Under the pieces are notes generated by a model, which saw only the letters and a list, made by a program, of their open reading frames with translations, made no database searches and had not been told where the DNA came from. The translations under genes and the position numbers were made by a program. 60,828 nt of DNA from an uncultured Clostridia bacterium (lineage in GTDB: Bacteria > Bacillota > Clostridia > Christensenellales > Borkfalkiaceae), in NCBI GenBank assembly GCA_944376455.1, contig CALWCO010000005.1, positions 1 through 60,828 on the forward strand, given 5' to 3'. How positions within the stretch are numbered: the first letter of the stretch is position 1; every line of letters starts with the position of its first letter. This document shows positions 25,773 to 34,299 of the stretch, piece by piece.

Positions 25773-28700
25773 GAGAAGTGATATCAAGAAAGTACTCGTC
25801 ATCGGGTCCGGACCCATCGTCATCGGCCAGGCGGCGGAATTCGACTATGCGGGCGCGCAGGCGTGCCGCGTCTTAAAGAGCGAGGGCATCAATGTCGTCC
25901 TGTGCAATTCCAACCCCGCGACCATCATGACGGACAGCGCGCTTGCAGACGAGATCTATCTCGAACCTTTGACCGAAGAGTCCTTAAAGCGTATCATCAT
26001 CAAGGAAAAACCCGACTCTCTCCTCGCCTCCCTCGGCGGTCAGACGGGGCTTACCATGGGTTGTAAGCTGGCAAAATCGGGTTTTCTCGCCGAACACGGG
26101 GTCAAACTCATCGGCACCAAGCTCGACGCGATCGATCGCAGCGAGGACCGTGAACTTTTCAAGGAAACGATGGAGAAAATCCATCAGCCCGTCGTGCCTT
26201 CCGACATTGCCTATACCGTGGATGAATGCGTGGCAATTGCCAATAAGCTCGGCTATCCCGTCATCGTGCGCCCTGCCTACACGCTCGGCGGCGCGGGCGG
26301 CGGCGTGGCGCATGACGAAGAGGAGTTGCGCCTGATTTCCCACAACGGTCTGATGCTCTCTCCCATCACGCAGGTGCTCATCGAGAAATACATCGGCGGC
26401 TGGAAGGAGATCGAATTCGAAGTTCTGCGCGACGGTGCGGGCAACGTGCTCACCGTCTGTTCCATGGAAAACTTCGATCCCGTCGGGATCCATACGGGCG
26501 ACTCCATTGTCATCGCGCCCGCGGTGACGCTGGCCGACAAGGAATATCAGATGCTCCGTTCGGCGTCTCTCGCCATCATCACGGAACTGGGCATCGAGGG
26601 CGGATGCAACTGCCAGTTTGCGCTCAATCCCGACAGCTTCGAATATTCGGTCATCGAGGTCAATCCCCGCGTTTCCCGTTCCTCGGCGCTCGCGTCCAAA
26701 GCGACGGGTTATCCCATCGCCAAAGTGGCGACCAAGATCGCACTCGGCTACAATCTCGACGAGATCAGAAACGACGTTACGGGCAAGACGTATGCCTGCT
26801 TTGAGCCCGCGCTCGACTATGTCGTCGTCAAGCTCCCCAAATGGCCGTTCGATAAATTTCTATACGCCAAGCGCGAACTGGGCACGCGCATGAAGGCGAC
26901 GGGCGAAGTCATGGCGATCGGTTCGACCTTCGAACAGGCGATCATGAAAGCCGTGCGCGGCGCGGAAATTTCCATGACGACCCTCAATCACAAGAAATTC
27001 ATGCCGATGTCCACAGAGGAGATCGTCGATCGCCTGCACGAAAAGACGGACGAACGCCTGTTCGTGGTCTATGAGGCGATCAAACGGGGCGTTTCCCTCG
27101 ATAAGATCTTTGACATCACCAAGATAGACCGCTGGTTCCTGCATAAATTACAAAACCTCGTCCGCTATGAGAACAAACTCCGCACCATCCGCAGTTATGC
27201 CGAAAATCTCAGCGCGGAGGAATTGGACGATCCCGAATTGTCCGTCCTGATTGACGGAGAGGAATATTCGGTCAAGAACATTCAAAAGGGCGTCCTTTCG
27301 AGAAAACTCTATGAAGAGGGCAAGCATTACAGCTATCTCGACAAGGACATTGAAAAGCTCTCGGGGCAGAAGGTGCCGTATCATAAGAAGGCCGTATTCA
27401 AAATGGTCGATACCTGTGCCGCCGAATTTTCGGCGCAGACGCCTTATTTCTATTCGACCTATGACGAAGATGACGAAGCCAAGCCGTTCGTTGCCAAGAG
27501 CCAGAAAAAGCGTATCATCGTCATCGGGTCCGGTCCCATCCGCATCGGACAGGGCATCGAGTTCGACTATTCCTCCGTGCATTGCGTATGGACCTTGAAA
27601 GAGCTCGGCTATGAAGTCATCATCATCAACAATAACCCCGAGACGGTTTCGACCGACTTTGACACCGCGGACAGGCTTTACTTTGAATCTCTGACGGCGG
27701 AGGACGTCCAGCACGTCATCGACGTGGAGAAGCCTTACGGCGTCATCATCACGTTCGGCGGACAGACCGCCATCAATCTGTGTTCCTATTTCTCGACCCG
27801 CGGTATCCGCATCCTCGGCACGCCCGCCGACAGCGTGGACATTGCCGAGGACAGAGAGCGCTTTGACGTTCTTTTGGAAAAATACGGCATTCCCCGCCCG
27901 AAGGGCATCACGGTCATGACCAAGGAAGAGGCCTTCCGCGCGGCGGAAACGCTGGAATATCCCGTCCTTTTGCGCCCGTCCTATGTCATCGGCGGACAGA
28001 ACATGACCATCGCGTTCACGCCCGACGACGTCAATCGCTATATGGACGTCATCCTCTCGCAGGGCATCGAAAACCCCGTTCTGTGCGATAAATATCTCAT
28101 GGGCAGTGAACTGGAAGTGGACGCCATTTCGGACGGTACGGACGTACTCATTCCCGGCATCATGCAGCACATCGAGCGTACGGGCGTGCATTCGGGCGAC
28201 TCCATCGCCGTCTATCCTCCCTATAACCTCGACGATTCCATGCTCAAACAGATCATTGAGGTCTCCACGCAATTGGCATTGGAACTGAAAACCAAGGGGC
28301 TCATCAACATTCAGTACCTCATTTACCGCAACCGCCTCTATGTCATCGAGGTCAATCCCCGTGCGTCGCGCACCGTGCCGTATATCTCTAAGGTAACGGG
28401 CGTGCCCATGGTGGAGCTGTCCACGAAGATCATCGCGGGCGCCAAGCTGAAAAAACTCGGATACGGCACGGGACTCTATCCCGATTCGCCGTACGTGGCG
28501 GTCAAAGTCCCCGTATTCAGCTTTGAAAAACTCAACGACGTCAATTCCCAGCTCGGCCCGCAGATGAAGTCCACGGGCGAGGTGCTCGGCATCGGCAAGA
28601 CCATGGAGGAGGCGCTCTTCAAGGGGCTGGTTTCCGCGGGGTTCAAGATGTGCCATCCGACCAAGAAAAAGCCCGTCGGCGTGTATATCACGGTCAACGA

Positions 28701-29922
28701 TCAGGATAAATTCGAAATCGTGTCCGTGGCGAAGAAGTTCGCCGATCTGGGTTGCAATATCTATGCGACCAAGGGTACGGCGGCGGTCATCTCCAAACTC
28801 GGCATTCAGGTTTCGGTCGTGGACAGACTGTCCGCGACGGATACGGTCATCAAGCTGATGGACGAGGACAAGATCGATTACATCATCTATACCGGCAAGA
28901 CGGATATGGAATCGATCAACGACTACATCCGCCTGCATCATCATGCCATACTGCTCGGCATAACGGTGCTGACCTCGCTCGACACGGCGAACGCGCTCGG
29001 CGACATCATTGCAAGCAAATTCACCGAAAACAACACCGAATTGGTGGACATCAACAACCTGCGCAAGGAAAAATTACAGCTTGAATTCACCAAGATGCAG
29101 GCCTGCGGCAACGATTACATCTATTTCAACAATTTCGACGGAAAGATCACCTGTCCCGAATCGCTCGCCATCAACTTTGTCAGCCGGCATTACGGCATCG
29201 GCGGCGACGGCATCGTACTCATCGAAAAGTCGGATGTCGCGGATGCAAAAATGCACATATACAACCGCGACGGTTCGGCGGGCGGTGTCGGCGGCAACTC
29301 CATCCGTTGCGTTGGCAAATATCTCTTGGAAAAGGGCATCGTAAAAGATAAAGACGTGGTGCGCATCGAAACGGACCACGGCATCAACGAAGTGCGGCTC
29401 TATTCGATCAACGGCAAAGTCCGTTCGGCGAGCGTGAATCTCGGCGAAGTGCGGCTCAAAGGCGCGGAAATTCCCTGTGTCTGGAAGGAAGAAGAGCAAA
29501 TCGTCGGCAAGGAGATCGAGATCGGCGGACAGAAATATTCTGCCACGCTCGTCAACATCGGCAATCCGCACTGCGTCGTGTTCTGCGATAAGGTGGACGA
29601 CGTCGACGTGGAAACGGTCGGACCGCTCTTTGAGCACAGTGAGTACTTCCCCAACCGCATCAACACGGAATTCATCCGCGTGGTCAATCCCGTCACCATC
29701 AAAATGCGTGTTTGGGAACGCGGCAACGGCGAAACCTGGGCTTGCGGCACGGGCGCGGCTGCCGCGGCGGTGGCTTGTGTTCTCAATGGTTTCTGCCGTA
29801 AGGATACCAACATCACCGTCAAATTGCGCGGGGGTGATCTCATCGTGAACTATAAATCGGACAATACCGTGGAACTGATGGGACCCGTCATCACGACCTT
29901 TGAAGGCAAGATTGAGTTTTAA
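25765..29922 (+). CDS. carB: Carbamoyl-phosphate synthase large subunit fused to a diaminopimelate epimerase domain
   Basis: A 1,385-residue fusion. Residues 1 to about 1,100 are a complete CarB: two synthetase halves starting GSGPIVIGQAAEFDYAGAQ and GSGPIRIGQGIEFDYSSVH, then the MGS-like allosteric domain (VGVYITVNDQDKFEIVSVAK). From about 1,105 the frame continues without a stop into a full-length DapF domain (LEFTKMQACGNDY, GIGGDGIVLI, ETWACGTGAAAA). DapF uses two cysteines; the second is present (C1327), but the first, expected in the CGN motif after NxDGS, is Gly1176 (GGC at 29290-29292) in DGSAGGVGGNSIRC. The domain may therefore be unable to epimerise LL-DAP. No ribosome site with a fitting start codon occurs at the junction, so a separate dapF is unlikely. 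The CarB function is firm; the role of the DapF part is open. Confidence 0.93.
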   Translation: MPKRSDIKKVLVIGSGPIVIGQAAEFDYAGAQACRVLKSEGINVVLCNSNPATIMTDSALADEIYLEPLTEESLKRIIIKEKPDSLLASLGGQTGLTMGCKLAKSGFLAEHGVKLIGTKLDAIDRSEDRELFKETMEKIHQPVVPSDIAYTVDECVAIANKLGYPVIVRPAYTLGGAGGGVAHDEEELRLISHNGLMLSPITQVLIEKYIGGWKEIEFEVLRDGAGNVLTVCSMENFDPVGIHTGDSIVIAPAVTLADKEYQMLRSASLAIITELGIEGGCNCQFALNPDSFEYSVIEVNPRVSRSSALASKATGYPIAKVATKIALGYNLDEIRNDVTGKTYACFEPALDYVVVKLPKWPFDKFLYAKRELGTRMKATGEVMAIGSTFEQAIMKAVRGAEISMTTLNHKKFMPMSTEEIVDRLHEKTDERLFVVYEAIKRGVSLDKIFDITKIDRWFLHKLQNLVRYENKLRTIRSYAENLSAEELDDPELSVLIDGEEYSVKNIQKGVLSRKLYEEGKHYSYLDKDIEKLSGQKVPYHKKAVFKMVDTCAAEFSAQTPYFYSTYDEDDEAKPFVAKSQKKRIIVIGSGPIRIGQGIEFDYSSVHCVWTLKELGYEVIIINNNPETVSTDFDTADRLYFESLTAEDVQHVIDVEKPYGVIITFGGQTAINLCSYFSTRGIRILGTPADSVDIAEDRERFDVLLEKYGIPRPKGITVMTKEEAFRAAETLEYPVLLRPSYVIGGQNMTIAFTPDDVNRYMDVILSQGIENPVLCDKYLMGSELEVDAISDGTDVLIPGIMQHIERTGVHSGDSIAVYPPYNLDDSMLKQIIEVSTQLALELKTKGLINIQYLIYRNRLYVIEVNPRASRTVPYISKVTGVPMVELSTKIIAGAKLKKLGYGTGLYPDSPYVAVKVPVFSFEKLNDVNSQLGPQMKSTGEVLGIGKTMEEALFKGLVSAGFKMCHPTKKKPVGVYITVNDQDKFEIVSVAKKFADLGCNIYATKGTAAVISKLGIQVSVVDRLSATDTVIKLMDEDKIDYIIYTGKTDMESINDYIRLHHHAILLGITVLTSLDTANALGDIIASKFTENNTELVDINNLRKEKLQLEFTKMQACGNDYIYFNNFDGKITCPESLAINFVSRHYGIGGDGIVLIEKSDVADAKMHIYNRDGSAGGVGGNSIRCVGKYLLEKGIVKDKDVVRIETDHGINEVRLYSINGKVRSASVNLGEVRLKGAEIPCVWKEEEQIVGKEIEIGGQKYSATLVNIGNPHCVVFCDKVDDVDVETVGPLFEHSEYFPNRINTEFIRVVNPVTIKMRVWERGNGETWACGTGAAAAAVACVLNGFCRKDTNITVKLRGGDLIVNYKSDNTVELMGPVITTFEGKIEF

Positions 29923-29925
29923 GTC

Positions 29926-31065
29926 ATGAAAATTTATCTGGATAATGCGGCAACCACCCGTCCGAACGGACGGGCGGTGCAGCGCGCCATGCGCTGGACG
30001 GAGGAACGTTGGTTCAATCCGTCCGGTCTATACCGTGAAGGACTGGAAGTCCGCGCCGACTTAAAAGAGGCGCGGACCTATCTGTGTTCCCGTCTCGGCG
30101 ATCCCGCCGAAATCTCTCTCGTGTTCACCGCCTGCGGCAGTGAAGCGGACAATCAGGCGCTCTTTTCCTTTGCCCGTCGCGGCAATCTCGTTATCAGCGG
30201 CGGGGAACACGCGGCGATATTCGCCGCGGCGAGCGAGCTGAAAAACCGCGGCATCGAACTGCGCGTCGCGCCGTTGAACGGTGACGGAAGCGTCAACGAA
30301 GAGGGGCTCTTGTCCCTTGTCGACGACAAGACGTCGTTGGTTTCCGTCATTCACGTCAACAACGAAACGGGCGCGGTCAACGACGTCAACGCCCTCGCGG
30401 CGGCCGTCAAGAAAAGAAATCCCCGCCTTTATTTCCACAGTGACGGCGTGCAGGCGTTCGGCAAAATACCTTATAAATTGGGCGCCGCCGTCGACCTGTA
30501 TTCCGTTTCGGCGCATAAGATCGGCGGGCTCAAAGGCGTCGGCGGGCTGTTTGCCCGCAAGAAGGCCTATTCCGTCCTGCATCCGTACATTTACGGCGGG
30601 GGACAGGAGGACGGCAAGCGGAGCGGCACGGAGAACACTTTCGGCATTATGCAGTTCCGCTTCGCGGCAGAGGCCAAGTTTGCCGCTCTCGCGGAGGACT
30701 ATGCCCGCATCAAAGGGTATCGCGATTCTCTGCGCGAGGGGCTGGATCAAAGTATCTTCACGTCCGTATCTCCCGAGAACGGCACGCCGTACATTCTGAC
30801 GGTGTCCGCGCAGGGTCTGCGCGGCGAAACGCTGTTGCATCTGTTGGATGACAACGGTCTCATCGTCGGCACGGGTTCCGCCTGTTCGTCCAACGTGAAA
30901 AAACGCTATTCCCGCGTCATTCTCGCCTGCGGCAGAACGGAAGCCGAAGCGGACGGGATTCTGCGGATCAGTTTCTCCCCCGAAACCACTGCCGACGAAG
31001 TCGCGTCGGCGATAAAAATACTCAACGGCTGTGCCGCCGAGCTGAAAAAGAGGATGAATCTCTGA
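29926..31065 (+). CDS. Cysteine desulfurase (IscS/NifS family)
   Basis: A 379-residue class V PLP aminotransferase that takes sulfur from cysteine. It begins MKIYLDNAATTRPN, has SVIHVNNETGAVND, HSDGVQAFGKI (PLP-ring aspartate), the Schiff-base lysine in SVSAHKIGGLKG, and the sulfur-carrying cysteine in GTGSACSSNVKK (about 320). It starts three bases after the carB stop and its stop overlaps the thiI ATG by one base (TGATG). This coupling is the common Firmicute pair in which the desulfurase is a dedicated sulfur donor to ThiI for 4-thiouridine in tRNA. General Fe-S assembly may be handled elsewhere. Confidence 0.94.
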   Translation: MKIYLDNAATTRPNGRAVQRAMRWTEERWFNPSGLYREGLEVRADLKEARTYLCSRLGDPAEISLVFTACGSEADNQALFSFARRGNLVISGGEHAAIFAAASELKNRGIELRVAPLNGDGSVNEEGLLSLVDDKTSLVSVIHVNNETGAVNDVNALAAAVKKRNPRLYFHSDGVQAFGKIPYKLGAAVDLYSVSAHKIGGLKGVGGLFARKKAYSVLHPYIYGGGQEDGKRSGTENTFGIMQFRFAAEAKFAALAEDYARIKGYRDSLREGLDQSIFTSVSPENGTPYILTVSAQGLRGETLLHLLDDNGLIVGTGSACSSNVKKRYSRVILACGRTEAEADGILRISFSPETTADEVASAIKILNGCAAELKKRMNL

Positions 31066-32225
31066 TGGAACAACAATCGGTCATCATAATCCGCTATGCG
31101 GAAATTTACTTAAAAAAGAAGAACCGCGGCTATTTCGAACGCATTTTTCGCAACAATATCGAGGCGGTGCTCAAAGCCATTCCGCACAAACTGACAACGG
31201 CGGCAGGGCGATATTATGTGGAGAACTTTGCCGAAGAGGACATCGATCGTCTGATCGACGCGCTCAAAAAGGTATTCGGCATTCACACCATGAGCATCGG
31301 CAGGCGCGTGAAAAGCGATATGGACGAGATCTACCGCGCCGCGGCGGCTCTCTGCCGCGAGGAAGGTTCCTTCAAGGTGGAGACGCACCGCGCCGACAAG
31401 ACTTTTCCGCTCAACTCCATGGAAATCTCCCGCGCGATCGGCGGCAGACTGCTCGCCGCGAAAAAGAACCTGACGGTGGACGTGCATACTCCCGATTTTT
31501 ATGTCTATCTCGATCTGCGTGAAGACGGCACGACGCTCGTATTTTCCGAATTTTTCGCCGGCGCGGGCGGTATGCCCGTGGGGACGGCGGGGAAAGGACT
31601 TCTGATGCTCTCGGGCGGCATCGATTCGCCCGTTGCGGGGCATATGATGGCAAAACGCGGCATGCACGTGCATTGCCTGCATTTTCATTCCTATCCGTAT
31701 ACCAATATGCAGGCCAAGGAAAAGGTGGAGGAGCTTGCGAAAATTCTTTCCCCGTATACCTGCGGCACGCGCCTCTACTGTGTTTCGGTGACGCATATTC
31801 AAGAGGAAATACACCGCAAATGCGCCGAAGAACTGATGGTTACGCTCTTGCGCCGTTTCATGTTCCGCATCGCCGAGATCGTCGCGCAACGGCACGGCAT
31901 ACAATGCCTGATTACGGGCGAAAGCCTCGGACAGGTGGCGTCGCAGACCATCGAAGGCATGACTTCTTCCAATTCAGTCGTCAAGAAACTGCCCGTTCTG
32001 CGTCCGCTCGTCGGGTTCGATAAGAACGAAATCATCGAGCGTTCGCGCGCAATGGGTGCGTATGACATTTCCATTCAGCCGTTCGAGGATTGTTGTACCG
32101 TCTTTTTGCCCCGTCATCCCGCCATTCGTCCCGCGCTTGACTATATCGAAGCGGAAGAGGCAAAAATTGACGTGTACGGTTTGCTCGAAGAAGCTCTGAA
32201 AACCATCGAAAAAATCGATTTCTGA
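31065..32225 (+). CDS. thiI: tRNA 4-thiouridine synthase ThiI
   Basis: A 386-residue enzyme that adenylates uridine 8 of tRNA and inserts sulfur, giving s4U; it can also support thiamine thiazole formation. The N-terminal ferredoxin-like and THUMP domains (about 1-165) recognise tRNA, and the PP-loop LSGGIDSPVAGHMMAKRG (about 184-201) binds ATP. The protein ends soon after the PP-loop domain and has no rhodanese domain, which is the Firmicute form supplied by the adjacent desulfurase. Start and stop are clear; the ATG overlaps the preceding stop. Confidence 0.95.
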   Translation: MEQQSVIIIRYAEIYLKKKNRGYFERIFRNNIEAVLKAIPHKLTTAAGRYYVENFAEEDIDRLIDALKKVFGIHTMSIGRRVKSDMDEIYRAAAALCREEGSFKVETHRADKTFPLNSMEISRAIGGRLLAAKKNLTVDVHTPDFYVYLDLREDGTTLVFSEFFAGAGGMPVGTAGKGLLMLSGGIDSPVAGHMMAKRGMHVHCLHFHSYPYTNMQAKEKVEELAKILSPYTCGTRLYCVSVTHIQEEIHRKCAEELMVTLLRRFMFRIAEIVAQRHGIQCLITGESLGQVASQTIEGMTSSNSVVKKLPVLRPLVGFDKNEIIERSRAMGAYDISIQPFEDCCTVFLPRHPAIRPALDYIEAEEAKIDVYGLLEEALKTIEKIDF

Positions 32226-32244
32226 ACGAAAAAAGGAGCGGTCT

Positions 32245-33093
32245 ATGCAGGAGGAGGTTATCGCTTACAAAACGTCCTTAACGAAGGCGCAAGTGAAAGC
32301 CGAACTTCCGCAGGCGATTGCAGAATTTTCCCGCCGCGGGCGGGAATTTTTGTACCGCGACGACGGCGACGATGCCTTTCGCATCGGCATCGGACGGGGC
32401 GGGCACAGCGGCTTTTGGTATCTTGCCCGTTGCCGCGATCTGTCGGACGGGTGCGAAATCTCCGGGACGATCGTATACGATCCCGACGGATACACCAAAA
32501 AGCAAGACGGGAAAGAGAACAAGGACAGTTTATTGTCCGAAATTTTTGTTTGGATTTTTGTTGCGATTTTTGTCGTGATTGAATTTCTGCTTTTTTGTAT
32601 TCCGATCGCCGTTGCCTCGCTGGTAAAACTGATCCGAAAGGAAAAAACAAAAGAAGAGTATCTCGATCTGTTCATGTGTGAATTTCTCGCGTGTGAGAAA
32701 ATTGAAAAAGCCGTATATGTTCCGAAAAACGCCGAAGAACTGTATCGCAAAATTATTGCGGAGCAAGAAAACGTCAAGGGTCAGCTTGTGCTTCAGGACG
32801 AAAATTGCATCGAATGGACGTTTGACAGCGGCCTGGCCGTTCTGATTTATGCTTATGCGGACAGTGAGGAGGGGCTGTACGAATTTATTTATCGGCAGGG
32901 ACAAAAAGAGAAAATGATGACGCATTCCCATCCGATGAAAGAAGATTTATACAGTGACTTTCTGGAGATTAACGATCGGGAAAAACTGTTGGAGGTGTCT
33001 TGCTTTTGCGGCGGATATTGCCAAAGAATTTATTTCAAGCAAGAATATAAAAAGAAAAACAGTGTCTTTGTAAAACGCTACATTTCCGATTGA
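32245..33093 (+). CDS. Hypothetical protein with one or two membrane spans
   Basis: A 282-residue protein that I cannot assign. Residues 1-90 are soluble (AQVKAELPQAIAEFSRRG, FRIGIGRGGHSGFWYLARC). A strongly hydrophobic segment occupies about 96-125 (WIFVAIFVVIEFLLFCIPIA), long enough for one span or a tight hairpin, followed by KLIRKEKTKEEY. The C-terminal half (about 130-282) is soluble and mixed alpha/beta, with the Cys-rich SCFCGGYCQ near the end. AAAGGAG precedes the ATG. The second half has lower GC and more AAA/AAT codons than its neighbours, which fits accessory DNA between thiI and the penicillin-binding protein. Confidence 0.6.
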   Translation: MQEEVIAYKTSLTKAQVKAELPQAIAEFSRRGREFLYRDDGDDAFRIGIGRGGHSGFWYLARCRDLSDGCEISGTIVYDPDGYTKKQDGKENKDSLLSEIFVWIFVAIFVVIEFLLFCIPIAVASLVKLIRKEKTKEEYLDLFMCEFLACEKIEKAVYVPKNAEELYRKIIAEQENVKGQLVLQDENCIEWTFDSGLAVLIYAYADSEEGLYEFIYRQGQKEKMMTHSHPMKEDLYSDFLEINDREKLLEVSCFCGGYCQRIYFKQEYKKKNSVFVKRYISD

Positions 33094-33208
33094 AAAATTA
33101 AAAGTCGGATGGGTTTGTACTTGAAGAAATCGCCGAACGGCGTAAGAAAGTTGCGCCATAAAGATCGGCGTGCGTTTTTACACGCTTTCGAAAATTTCTC
33201 AAGAGCTA

Positions 33209-33237
33209 TTGCTTTCGCCTTTTCGGTATGCTATAAT
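33209..33237 (+). promoter_or_regulatory. Promoter placing the transcript start at the phosphoesterase ATG
   Basis: TTGCTT (33209-33214) and TATAAT (33232-33237) with a 17-base spacer. The ATG at 33244 is only six bases past the -10 box, so the transcript would be leaderless. Confidence 0.7.
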
Positions 33238-33243
33238 GAGCAT

Positions 33244-33927
33244 ATGGATTATTGTATTTCAGATATCCACGGCTATTATGACCTGTTTTGCCGTCTGCTC
33301 GATAAAATCAAATTCGGCGGCGAAGACAGGCTCTATGTATTGGGGGATATCATCGACAAAGGGCCAAACAGTATCCGCCTCGCAAAACTTCTGTTTTCGA
33401 TGCCGAATATTTATTGCATCGCGGGCAATCACGAATACGATTTTTTAAAATATTATCGCTCCATGATGCGCCGGACGGAAGATTATGATTGGATATTGGA
33501 TCGGTTGCGCAATTATTTTGCGGACGGATATCTGCTCGATTGGGAAACGGTGGATCAATTTGATTTTCTGCCGTTCTATGCAGAAACGGACGACTTTATC
33601 GGCGTTCATGCGGGAATTCCTGTAGAGAACGGAAAAATTTTGCCCGTATCGCAGGTGACGTGTGAACAGCTCGTTTACGACCGCAGTTTTAAGGATAGGG
33701 ATGTTTTGCCTCAAAACGGTAAGTGCGTTTTATTCGGACATACGCCTGTGCGGTACCTGACAGGCAGGGATGAGATTTTGCGTTATCAGCGGAAAGACGC
33801 GGCGCAGGGAAGTATGGATATTGCCGACTATTGCAAAATACATTTGGACACAGGTGTTGCTTTAAGCGGGGTTTTGGGCTGTCTTTCCATCAACGACTGT
33901 CAGTGTTTTTATGTAAGAGAACGATAA
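33244..33927 (+). CDS. Serine/threonine-phosphatase-type metallophosphoesterase
   Basis: A 227-residue calcineurin-like phosphoesterase of the PrpA/ApaH-like group. The metal-binding motifs follow in order: SDIHGYYD (near residue 6), LGDIIDKGPNS (near 33), AGNHEYDF (near 60), GVHAGIP and FGHTPVRYL. Such enzymes dephosphorylate proteins or cleave diadenosine polyphosphates; the substrate cannot be told from the sequence. An in-frame extension to 33109 exists but crosses the promoter, so ATG 33244 is chosen; it has no Shine-Dalgarno sequence. Lower GC than the neighbouring core genes. Confidence 0.87.
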   Translation: MDYCISDIHGYYDLFCRLLDKIKFGGEDRLYVLGDIIDKGPNSIRLAKLLFSMPNIYCIAGNHEYDFLKYYRSMMRRTEDYDWILDRLRNYFADGYLLDWETVDQFDFLPFYAETDDFIGVHAGIPVENGKILPVSQVTCEQLVYDRSFKDRDVLPQNGKCVLFGHTPVRYLTGRDEILRYQRKDAAQGSMDIADYCKIHLDTGVALSGVLGCLSINDCQCFYVRER

Positions 33928-34299
33928 AGATTTTTGAATGAATCCGTTTGCGGGTATAAAAATAAATAAGGGAAAAAGACAGCCGCGCAATAGCGGCTGC
34001 CCGAGATCGATGCGTTGTCAAATTTTGATGCCCGTTGACGGGTGTGCCGGCAACCAAACCCTTTTGAGTATGTGCAAACCACCAGTTCAACTGGTGGTTT
34101 TAAATTTTTTAAACTTTTTAATCAAAATCAAGAGATCGATCATAAAATTTTTCAAGAAAAAATTCTCTTTAACAAAAAGTTTTGCCGCTAAAAAAATATA
34201 GCAAAAAAACAGTAAAAAAGCCTGAAAAAATAAGTCGCTTAAAATGCGATGAGACAGAATGGATTTTTTTCGGAGCGGGAATTTTTCCGTCGCTTCGGC
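33928..34299. other. Non-coding spacer with hairpins
   Basis: No plausible gene. It holds a small hairpin (CAGCCGC with GCGGCTG, about 33980-34000), CCCGTTGACGGG (34031-34042), the segment GTGTGCCGGCAACC and then a 12-bp-arm hairpin (34076-34100) before T-rich DNA. The layout is reminiscent of the right ends of IS200/IS605-type elements, but no transposase is present. Confidence 0.5.
34076..34110 (+). terminator. Strong hairpin with T-rich tail (possible mobile-element end)
   Basis: AAACCACCAGTT (34076-34087) pairs perfectly with AACTGGTGGTTT (34089-34100) around a single C, followed by TAAATTTTTT. It can terminate the phosphoesterase transcript. From memory, the same ACCAGTT/AACTGGT hairpin is frequent in Clostridia genomes near IS200/IS605 ends; I could not search this. 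Confidence 0.6.

Noticed and set aside
27148..28944. 598-residue minus-strand frame opposite carB
   Set aside because: It overlaps fully conserved CarB coding sequence and has no family features.
29077..29111. Separate dapF gene starting inside the carB frame
   Set aside because: There is no stop between CarB and DapF. AAGGAAAAA lies too far from the first in-frame ATG (codon 1111), and that ATG would cut off the first DapF strand.
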